DNA of 7,259 nt from DASPJL01 sp035628645. Lineage in GTDB: Bacteria; Bacteroidota; Bacteroidia; Cytophagales; Cyclobacteriaceae. Both the position numbers and the translations under genes were made by a program. Location of the stretch: NCBI GenBank assembly GCA_035628645.1, contig DASPJL010000095.1, positions 1-7,259 of the forward strand, read 5' to 3'. Below, one piece after another: positions 1 to 5,790 of this stretch (the first letter of the stretch is position 1; the number at the start of each line of letters is the position of its first letter). Under the pieces are notes generated by a model. It was not told the origin of the DNA. It worked only from the letters and a program-made list of their open reading frames with translations, and ran no database searches.

Positions 1-66
1 TTTTTATTCTCTCCCACGGAGGGTTACCTGGTCAAAAAATTCTACAAAGCAAAACTCACAACATAA
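1..66 (+). CDS. Possible C-terminal end of an upstream gene (partial)
   Basis: Frame 1 is open from the window edge to a TAA at 64-66 and encodes 21 residues with a lysine-rich end (GYLVKKFYKAK). The stop falls inside a hairpin at 61-84 that could end transcription, and a promoter box for the next gene follows, so a gene end here makes sense. Frames 2 and 3 are also open across this short stretch, so the frame choice is an inference. No family can be recognised from so few residues. Confidence 0.3.
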   Translation, partial: FLFSPTEGYLVKKFYKAKLTT

Positions 67-84
67 AGTCCCGGGGCTTTATGT
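61..84 (+). terminator. Hairpin at the end of the upstream gene
   Basis: ACATAAAG (61-68) pairs perfectly with CTTTATGT (77-84). A T-G wobble and a C-G pair extend the stem, leaving a CCGG loop. It contains the putative upstream stop codon and lies before the next promoter, as expected for a terminator. No T-run follows, so it is not a classical intrinsic terminator; it could equally be an mRNA-stabilising end or part of the next gene's control region. Confidence 0.35.
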
Positions 85-102
85 CACTACCTTAGAATAC
101 CC

Positions 103-110
103 TATTTTTG
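103..110 (+). promoter_or_regulatory. Bacteroidota-type -7 promoter box
   Basis: TATTTTTG is an exact match to the TAnnTTTG -7 consensus of the Bacteroidota primary sigma factor. A weak TTATG at 79-83 sits about where the -33 element should be. Transcription would begin near 117, giving a leader of only about 12 nt before the ATG at 129. This argues against the in-frame TTG at 108, which lies inside the box, as the translation start. Confidence 0.45.
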
Positions 111-128
111 CAATTATTTTCGATTTTT

Positions 129-608
129 ATGAAAACAAAAAAAATAATCGGACTGGGAATATTCCTTTTGATCACTGCTTACATCGTATTCATTGTGAAA
201 GGCGGGACAGAAGAAAAAGATAAAATAAACTGGGTTACTCTTGAAGAAGCCCAGGAATTGAGTGCCAAAGCACCTAAAAAAATCTTTATTGACGTATATG
301 CGCAGTGGTGCACCTATTGCAAAAAGATGGACAAAGAGGCGTTAAGAAATCCGAAAGTGGTGGATTATATAAATGCAAATTACTATGCCATAAAGATGGA
401 TGGCGAGGATACTAAAAAGGTAATGTTTAAAGGTAAAAAAACTACCTATCAGGATATTGTATTTGACCTATTTAAAGTAAAAGCCTATCCAACCCTTGTT
501 TTCATGGACAGTGGTTTTAACACCCATGTTTCTTCAGAAGGATATCATAGTACGGATAAACTTGATTTTATATTGAGGGATTTTAATGAGAAAAATAGGG
601 TGAATTAG
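129..608 (+). CDS. Membrane-anchored thioredoxin-fold protein
   Basis: A 159-residue protein probably held in the inner membrane with its domain in the periplasm, where it would reduce or exchange disulfides of exported proteins. An uncleaved hydrophobic segment spans about residues 5-24 after a lysine-rich start (MKTKK). A thioredoxin fold follows, with the redox motif W60-C61-T-Y-C64-K-K and the cis-proline in AYPT (P121). The WCxxCKKM form and size resemble the thioredoxin_7/DUF255-like group more than classical thioredoxin (WCGPC), so the exact substrate is unknown. The ATG at 129 is preferred over an in-frame TTG at 108 because the TTG lies in the promoter box. The gene seems to stand alone: a repeat-filled gap of 312 nt separates it from mnmE. 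The fold is clear; a role in disulfide exchange, cytochrome maturation or oxidative stress is inference. Confidence 0.88.
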   Translation: MKTKKIIGLGIFLLITAYIVFIVKGGTEEKDKINWVTLEEAQELSAKAPKKIFIDVYAQWCTYCKKMDKEALRNPKVVDYINANYYAIKMDGEDTKKVMFKGKKTTYQDIVFDLFKVKAYPTLVFMDSGFNTHVSSEGYHSTDKLDFILRDFNEKNRVN

Positions 609-614
609 AGATTG

Positions 615-704
615 TTGTCTGAATCACGGATTTACAGGGATTAAGAGATTTCATGGAATTTTGTCTGAATTGGGATTTGTAGGGATTAAGGGATTTATCG
701 GATT
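615..704. repeat. Two tandem copies of a GGATT-rich intergenic repeat
   Basis: Two imperfect copies lie end to end: 615-660 and 661-704. Both begin TTGTCTGAAT and share the core AGGGATTAAG(A/G)GATTT, with a 2-nt length difference. GGATT-type pieces recur about every 10-11 nt within each copy. Similar GGATT/GGGATT repeats are common between genes in Bacteroidota. No open frame of note runs through it. Whether it is a mobile repeat or a structural element cannot be told from one locus. Confidence 0.5.
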
Positions 705-787
705 GTGCTTTCCGGTTTAGACAAGATGAGATTTTTAATAAACGATTTATTTTCTAAGGTTAAGATTTCCTCGCGTCTATTAAGAAA

Positions 788-830
788 CCACCCCGTCCTG
801 CGGACATCCCTCCTTGAAGGAAGGAGGGGA
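788..830. repeat. REP-like double-hairpin element
   Basis: The segment starts CCACCCC and contains two adjacent hairpins: GTCC-TGC-GGAC (795-805) and CCCTCCTT-GAAGG-AAGGAGGG (808-828). The second stem is perfect over 8 bp. The composition and layout match a dispersed palindromic element I associate with Bacteroidota intergenic regions. It lies about 90 nt before mnmE and could fold in RNA, but nothing here shows that it regulates mnmE. Confidence 0.5.
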
Positions 831-920
831 AGGCGAGTTGGTAAGGGTTTATGAGGGATTAAAATAATATAATACTATTAATTTGCCTCAGCTATTATAT
901 AATTGTTAACTGCTAAATAA

Positions 921-2303
921 ATGCTTTCTGCTGACCATTTTTCTTCTGAGGATACAATTGTTGCTCCAGCCACGGCTCCCGGAGTTGGGGCTATTGCTGT
1001 GATAAGGGTTTCAGGGAAAGAAGCTTTTGAAATTTGCAATAAAGTATTTTTTGGAAAAGACCTTCACTCCCAGCCTACTCACACCATTCATTTCGGGACT
1101 ATAAGGGACAATGGAAGCATTGTCGATGAAGTGCTGGTATCGTTGTTTAAAGGGCCTAAGTCTTTTACCAAAGAGGATGTTATTGAGATTTCCTGTCATG
1201 GGTCGGAATACATTGTAAACAGGATTATAAAGCTTTTGATCAGGAATGGGGCGAGGTTTGCAGAACCCGGCGAGTTTACCAAAAGGGCTTTTATGCATGG
1301 TAAGTTTGACCTTGCCCAAGCTGAAGCAGTTGCGGATCTTATTGCAGCGGATTCTGCCTCTTCTCACCAGTTGGCATTAAGCCAGATGCGGGGTGGTTTT
1401 TCCAATGAAATTAAAAAGCTTCGTGAGGACCTGATCCATTTTGCTTCTATGATCGAATTGGAACTGGATTTCGGCGAGGAGGATGTGGAGTTTGCCGACA
1501 GGGATGATTTAAAGAAGCTGATCTATAATCTTTTATCCATAATAAACCCTTTGATTGAATCTTTTGATCTGGGGAATGTGATCAAAAATGGTGTTCCGAC
1601 TGTGATAGCAGGAAAACCTAATGCGGGTAAGTCTACTCTGCTGAATACCTTGCTGAATGAAGAAAAAGCAATTGTCTCTGATATTCCCGGTACTACGCGT
1701 GATTCTATTGAAGATGAAATTAACATTGAGGGGATGAATTTCAGGTTTATAGATACGGCAGGATTGAGGGAAACAACGGACAAGGTAGAAGCGATAGGTG
1801 TACAAAGGACCCGTGACAAAATGAGTAAGGCTTCATTGATTCTTTATATGTTTGATGCGGCCACTACTTCTGATCATGAGTTGGGCGAACAAAGGCATCT
1901 TTTATCCGAGCTTGGAATTCCTTATATTTTAATAGGCAACAAGCTGGACCAGCTGAGTGCGGAGGACAAGGAATTGTATGCTGCTCAAAGGGATGTGCTG
2001 TTGATTTCCGCGGAAAAGAAGGAGAATATTGACCTTTTGAAGAAGAGTATCGTGGAGCATGTGAACCTAAAGAAGATTTCTACTGCCAACGTCGTGGTTT
2101 CGAATGTGCGGCACTATGATATGTTGGTAAAGACCCGCGATGCTTTAGGCCTGGTATTGGATGGGTTGGACAGCAATATTACCGGGGATTTTTTGGCGAT
2201 GGATATAAGGAATGCACTGCACTTTTTGGGGGAGATTACGGGGGAAATTACTACGGATGATTTGCTGGCGAATATATTTAGTAAGTTTTGTATTGGGAAG
2301 TAG
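921..2303 (+). CDS. mnmE: tRNA uridine-5-carboxymethylaminomethyl modification GTPase MnmE
   Basis: A complete 460-residue MnmE (TrmE), close to the 454 residues of the E. coli protein. With MnmG it uses GTP hydrolysis and a folate-derived one-carbon unit to build the (c)mnm5 group on wobble uridine 34 of certain tRNAs, in the cytoplasm. The N-terminal folate-binding domain covers about residues 10-125 (DTIVAPATAPGVGAIAVIRV at its start). The helical domain follows and is interrupted by a G domain at about 220-380, with P-loop GKPNAGKS (231-238), switch GTTRD (257-261), DTAGLRE (from 278) and NKLD (340-343). N234 matches the asparagine that binds K+ in this potassium-activated GTPase. The invariant C-terminal CIGK ends the protein, so it is intact. 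The ATG at 921 fits the family N-terminus; no Shine-Dalgarno is seen. A weak -7-like box, TTAATTTG, lies at 878-885. It appears monocistronic and converges on the truncated gene at 2400. Confidence 0.98.
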   Translation: MLSADHFSSEDTIVAPATAPGVGAIAVIRVSGKEAFEICNKVFFGKDLHSQPTHTIHFGTIRDNGSIVDEVLVSLFKGPKSFTKEDVIEISCHGSEYIVNRIIKLLIRNGARFAEPGEFTKRAFMHGKFDLAQAEAVADLIAADSASSHQLALSQMRGGFSNEIKKLREDLIHFASMIELELDFGEEDVEFADRDDLKKLIYNLLSIINPLIESFDLGNVIKNGVPTVIAGKPNAGKSTLLNTLLNEEKAIVSDIPGTTRDSIEDEINIEGMNFRFIDTAGLRETTDKVEAIGVQRTRDKMSKASLILYMFDAATTSDHELGEQRHLLSELGIPYILIGNKLDQLSAEDKELYAAQRDVLLISAEKKENIDLLKKSIVEHVNLKKISTANVVVSNVRHYDMLVKTRDALGLVLDGLDSNITGDFLAMDIRNALHFLGEITGEITTDDLLANIFSKFCIGK

Positions 2304-2399
2304 AATGTAAGGCAATATAAGAATATATCCAAAGTGCTCCATATGTTCATTATAATAGATCCTCAATAATTTCTTATACTGCTATCCTTATGATGGCTT

Positions 2400-4134
2400 C
2401 TATTCTTTCACAAGTTTTATTACTACAGACTTCTTTCCCTCTACTATTCTTAAAAAATAAACTCCAGTACTGCGCGATGATAGATCTAATTCTACGAAAT
2501 TATTATTAAAAGAAATTTTGTTTTTAAGAAGAATTTCATTTCCTAATATATCACTTACAACTAAAGTCAATTTCTCAGCATATTTAATCTGTAAGTAGAA
2601 TTTATCATTACTGGGGTTTGGAAAAATTTTAATTCCTTTTACCAGACGATCTTCAAATCCAGTTATTGTTTCCGCCTTCCCGGAAGCCACTTCTGAAAAG
2701 TTAGATCTACTCGTCCCGTTAAAAGCATAAACTCTATAATATTGCGTTTTATTTTCTGTGACTGAAATATCGGTAAAACTTGTGCTATCAGCTTGAACAG
2801 TGTCGATTGGAAAAAACTGAATTTCATTGTTAATAAATTTTTCTATTATAAATCCATTTTCATTAGTTGAGTTGTCGACCCAACTTAAAACAATGGAATA
2901 ATTTGTGGATTCGGCTTGTAAACCTGTGGGAGCTAGTATTTCTTCCAGAACTATAAAATCTCTTTCTGTTGTACCGGTACCCAAAGGACTGGTAACAGTA
3001 ATTTTACCTGTACTGGTATTAAAAGGCACTAATGCAATAATTTGCGAGTCGCTAATTACCTCATATTTTGCGTCTACATTGTTAAAGGAAACAGTCGAAA
3101 CAGAAGTAAACCCTGATCCATAAATAGTAATTTCTTTTCCCGGTAAGGATTTCCACGGAGTTATAAAAGAAATATTTGGAACAAATAACACCGGACTAAC
3201 TATAAAATCTGTAACACTTGCATTTGATGCGTCAAAAGTGGTAACAACTACTTTTCCACTCGATGCGCCTGTTGGAACTGTTGCTGTAATCTGTGTTTCG
3301 CTGTTTACTGTATAAGTAGCAGAAACTCCATTGAAACTAACTGAGGTTACTCCTGCGAAATTTGTTCCTGTAATAACTACTGAAGTACCCACAGGACCAG
3401 TCGATGGAGTAAAGTCTGTTATACCTGGAGAAGGCTCAGTAACTGTAAAGTCGGTAGTACTTGTAACTATTCCGGATCCATTGGTAACTGTAACTTTTCC
3501 TGTTGTTGCTCCTGTTGGAACTGTTGCTGTAATCTGTGTTTCACTGTCTACTATATAAATAGCAGAAGCTCCATTGAAATTAACTGAGGTTAATCCTACG
3601 AAATTTGTTCCTGTAATAACTACTGAAGTACCCACAGGACCAGTCGATGGAGTAAAGTCTGTTATACCTGGAGAAGGCTCGGTAACTATAAAGTCGGTAG
3701 TACTTGTAGCTGTTTCGGATCCATTGGTAACTGTAACTTTTCCTGTTGTTGCTCCTGTTGGAACTGTTGCTGTAATCTGTGTTTCACTGTCTACTATATA
3801 AATAGCAGAAGCTCCATTGAAATTAACTGAGGTTAATCCTACGAAATTTGTTCCAGTTATAACTACTGAAGTACCTACAGGACCAGTGGATGGAGTAAAG
3901 TCAGTTATACCTGGAGAAGGCTCAGTAACTGTAAAATCAGTACTACTTGTAGCCGTACCAGCGCTATTCGTAACTGTAACTTTTCCTGTGGTTGATCCTG
4001 TTGGAACTGTTGCTGTAATCTGTGTTTCACTGTCTACTATATAAGTAGCATAAACTCCATTGAAACTAACTGAAGTTAATCCTACAAAATTTGTTCCTGT
4101 AATAACTACTGAAGTACCTACAGGACCAGTGAAG
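2400..4134 (-). pseudogene. 5'-truncated secreted multi-TIG protein with T9SS sorting tail
   Basis: This is the 3' part of a gene for a large surface or secreted protein. From N to C it encodes five IPT/TIG (immunoglobulin-like) domains, four of them in near-identical 81-residue units (about 4131-3160) and a diverged fifth (about 3159-2940); then an Fn3-like domain (about 2935-2665, from APTGLQ); then a type A T9SS C-terminal sorting domain (about 2652-2403) with KIFPNPS, SDILGN and STGVYFLRI. Such tails send proteins through the outer membrane; TIG and Fn3 domains suggest adhesion or polysaccharide binding, which is inference. The frame is open from 4190 to the stop at 2400-2402, yet 3636-4190 has no in-frame ATG, GTG or TTG and no signal peptide. 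The first possible start is a GTG at 3635, in the middle of the repeat array, which would give a 411-residue protein unable to enter the Sec pathway. TIG similarity stops at about 4131-4137, where a transposase fragment begins. Best read as a dead 5'-truncated gene. Confidence 0.75.
3160..4131 (-). repeat. Tandem 243-bp TIG-encoding repeats, four copies
   Basis: The landmark CAGGACCAGT recurs at 3392, 3635, 3878 and 4121, exactly 243 bp (81 codons) apart, giving units of about 4131-3889, 3888-3646, 3645-3403 and 3402-3160. The middle two are nearly identical over most of their length (FVGLTSVNFNGASAIYIVDS in both). The copy nearest the C-terminus diverges in its second half. Each unit encodes one TIG domain containing TGPVGTSVVITGTNF and SETQITATVPTG. 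The in-frame period and high identity point to recent duplication or gene conversion. Confidence 0.88.
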
Positions 4135-4402
4135 TAAATCTTTCCTGAAGGCTTTGTTTCTTTATTGAAATATTCCTGGTGTTCTTTAATTCATAGACAT
4201 GATCAGAAAGGCTTTTCTTGATTAGACTCAAAGGTCTTAAACAAAAGCATTTCAATAAAATAAAGAGGTTTAAGCTTTCTTGAACGTTTACAAAACCTAC
4301 TTGTCTTGCTATTTCATTTACAAAAGACTCTTTAATAGTCTTATAAAACTCACTCTTTAATCTGTTTAAGCTTTTTGAAAAACGGCCGGGAAGTAACTTG
4401 CT
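4118..4402 (-). pseudogene. N-terminal remnant of an IS4-like transposase
   Basis: A minus-strand frame between a TAG at 4403-4405 and a TAG at 4118-4120 encodes 94 residues that look like real protein: SEFYKTIKESFVNEIARQVGF near the start, then SLIKKSLSDHV, then ISIKKQSLQERF. This order resembles the N-terminal, pre-catalytic part of IS4-superfamily transposases of Bacteroidota (basic helix, a segment like 'GFVxRxSKL', and 'ISKQxLQxRF'). That is recalled similarity, not a search. No ATG, GTG or TTG is available at the expected start; an F codon precedes SKSLNRLK where M would be expected. The DDE catalytic region is absent, because similarity ends at about 4132 where the TIG repeats begin; the last residues (about TSLVL) are read out of frame from TIG DNA. 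Non-functional. Confidence 0.55.
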
Positions 4403-4690
4403 CTAATCAAAAATCCTTATGGTTTGCAACGAGTGCTTGACATGTCATTGCGTTTATAACGTAACATATAAACTTCATAGGTTGCCTTCGATCAAATCTT
4501 TCATCAACCAGATGAAATGTCTGACAATATAAAATAAGGTGTAAAAAGGCTTCATTGTATCTTTTCCTCTTGGCAGAATTATAGCTACAAATAACTTAAC
4601 ATGAAATAGCCATGATTGTACATCATCCAAACGAGGATGAATATCCAATGGCGTATTCCATGTGACAACTAAAAAATAAAAGATATACAC
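4403..4690. other. Intergenic gap with no supported gene
   Basis: This stretch lies behind the transposase remnant and ahead of the lipoprotein gene. It probably holds the outer end of the old insertion sequence, but no terminal inverted repeat can be named because the other end is gone. TGACATGTCA at 4438-4447 is a perfect 10-bp palindrome. A minus-strand frame ending at 4475 (MKPFYTLFYIVRHFIWLMK in its middle) looks partly protein-like but has only a GTG start abutting the next gene and no recognisable family; it could be another decayed fragment. No TAnnTTTG box was found on the plus strand for the lipoprotein gene. Confidence 0.4.
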
Positions 4691-5356
4691 ATGAAAACTT
4701 TCTTAATTATCTCCTCCTTTATCGTGACTTTTCTTTCCTGTAAACCGGAATATAAAGAATGCGAATTTTCTATAAAGGATGAAGAACTATTGATTTACAA
4801 TGAAATCTTAAATGAATTGGTGGAACATCATTTCTATTCAGGCTATTTAGGGGACGAGGCAGATACAATATTCAGAAAATACGATTATTTTAAGGATACA
4901 GCAGAAATAAAAAAAGCAATAATTAAGCTACAGAATAAAGTTTTCATGGATACATCCAGGTTCTGTGCCCTCTTACTCGATACCGGAAATTTTTACCTAT
5001 CTATTGATTCAGTGAAAACATATCGCCCGGAAATAATCAAAATAATAAAAACTATTTCACCCGATGAGGCTACAAGCACTGATCGTTTAAATTCAATTCA
5101 AGAGCAGTATATAGGGAAGGATTTCCAGCTTTGCACTTCAAGGGTCTTGAGCTATGACGAATTGAAAAAGAAACAAAAGTGCTATATCGGCAAGCTGAAA
5201 CTATCCAAATTGATTATTAATAATGAAAAGACAAAGGGGCTTTTATACTATGAGTTCATATGTGGAGGAAAATGTGGTATGGGGGAATTGGTGGAAATTG
5301 AAAAAATTGATAAAAGGTGGAGAATTAAGAATACTCATCAGTTCTGGATTTCCTAG
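4691..5356 (+). CDS. Hypothetical lipoprotein
   Basis: A 221-residue protein with a lipoprotein signal: short charged start (MKT), hydrophobic core (FLIISSFIVTF) and a lipobox FLS-C with the lipidated cysteine at residue 17. It should be anchored in the inner or outer membrane. The rest has no family I can name. It is rich in charged residues and looks globular, with a helical first half and a C-terminal module of about residues 165-221 that carries CGGKC (191-195), GELVEIEKID and a closing WRIKNTHQFWIS. Similar endings (cysteine pair, E-rich strand, 'W.I....W.S') occur in uncharacterised Bacteroidota lipoproteins, as I recall them. C191 and C195 could form a disulfide or bind a metal; that is inference. 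The ATG at 4691 is set by the signal peptide. The gene stands alone, beside a rearranged patch. Confidence 0.75.
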   Translation: MKTFLIISSFIVTFLSCKPEYKECEFSIKDEELLIYNEILNELVEHHFYSGYLGDEADTIFRKYDYFKDTAEIKKAIIKLQNKVFMDTSRFCALLLDTGNFYLSIDSVKTYRPEIIKIIKTISPDEATSTDRLNSIQEQYIGKDFQLCTSRVLSYDELKKKQKCYIGKLKLSKLIINNEKTKGLLYYEFICGGKCGMGELVEIEKIDKRWRIKNTHQFWIS

Positions 5357-5763
5357 TAAGGTAGGTAGCCTTTAAACGCCCTACTGCTGCAAGTTTTCAA
5401 AATAACACCTATTTCCTCCTTTATAAAATTCAATGCCCAAAACCCCACAGTTAAAATCCCTGCGTAGGGATCGACGTGGAAAACCCGATAAGAGGTGGTT
5501 GTGGAGAGGTCGGATTTGGAAATTGACAAACCACTCTAATCCCTCCAGTCCTAAAGAAATTCTCGATATTCTAGCGAGCGTTTAGATGACACCTCGGTTC
5601 TTTATCAGGCCAAATTCTCAGCAGTATATTCATGACCGTAGATACGCAGATATTCTTTGCCTCTAATCACTTGCCATTTTACATTTTACCTATAACTTCT
5701 TGCACTTTTACTCAATTTTTCTCCTGCAAAACTGCCCTTATTTTTTTAAAATAATATTAACAC
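5357..5763. other. Intergenic gap with inverted repeats
   Basis: The gap between the lipoprotein and barrel genes is AT-rich at its ends but GC-richer at about 5440-5600. That patch holds a perfect 6-bp hairpin, ATCCCT-GCGT-AGGGAT (5456-5471), and an imperfect inverted repeat pairing AGAGGTGGTTGT (5491-5502) with ACAAACCACTCT (5525-5536) with two bulges. A weak GTAGG/CCTAC pair (5361-5365 with 5380-5384) just after the lipoprotein stop might help end transcription. No RNA gene or riboswitch is recognised. Confidence 0.4.
5433..5585 (+). CDS. Doubtful small basic ORF (50 residues)
   Basis: ATG at 5433 to TAG at 5585 encodes 50 residues with a very basic first half (SLRRDRRGKPDKRWLWRGR) and a calmer tail (SPKEILDILASV). 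It has no Shine-Dalgarno and no -7 box close by, it matches no family I know, and it overlaps the inverted repeats of the GC-richer patch, which could open a frame by chance. Its codons (CGT, CGA, CTG, CCC) differ from the AT-rich neighbours. Either a small gene carried on a repeat or a chance frame; the latter is more likely. Confidence 0.2.
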   Translation: MPKTPQLKSLRRDRRGKPDKRWLWRGRIWKLTNHSNPSSPKEILDILASV

Positions 5764-5771
5764 TACCTTTG
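5764..5771 (+). promoter_or_regulatory. Bacteroidota-type -7 promoter box
   Basis: TACCTTTG is an exact TAnnTTTG match. A T-run at 5740-5747 lies about where a -33 element should be. The start of transcription would be near 5778, leaving a leader of about 13 nt before the ATG at 5791. The box-to-ATG distance (19 nt) is almost the same as for the thioredoxin gene (18 nt). Confidence 0.45.
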
Positions 5772-5790
5772 ATTCAAGCTTATTTATATT

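Noticed and set aside
108..128. TTG at 108 as the start of the thioredoxin gene
   Set aside because: It lies inside an exact promoter box, and the ATG at 129 gives a better N-terminus (MKTKK followed by the membrane segment).
737..751. AATAAA-CGA-TTTATT hairpin as a terminator
   Set aside because: The stem is entirely A-T, only 6 bp, and lies over 100 nt past the thioredoxin stop.
1011..1819. Minus-strand open frames (1011-1367, 1523-1819, 1533-1805) inside mnmE
   Set aside because: They lie wholly antisense to a clearly conserved gene and their translations resemble no protein.
2114..2366. Two minus-strand open frames over the 3' end of mnmE
   Set aside because: Antisense shadows of the conserved MnmE C-terminus, with unlikely residue content.
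3331..4044. Three plus-strand 75-codon ORFs spaced 243 bp apart (3331, 3574, 3817)
   Set aside because: They are antisense readings of the TIG repeat units; their similarity follows from the DNA repeat, not from a gene family. The plus-strand ORF at 2905-3123 is likewise a shadow.
4438..4447. Perfect palindrome TGACATGTCA as an operator
   Set aside because: A single 10-bp palindrome without a second copy or an adjacent promoter is weak evidence; kept only as a note in the gap description.
4437..4460. Sigma-70-like TTGACA (4437-4442) and TATAAC (4455-4460)
   Set aside because: The spacing is only 12 nt and Bacteroidota promoters use a different consensus.
4475..4690. Minus-strand 71-codon ORF behind the transposase remnant
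   Set aside because: It begins only with a GTG abutting the lipoprotein start, has no recognisable family and lies in rearranged DNA; at most a decayed fragment.
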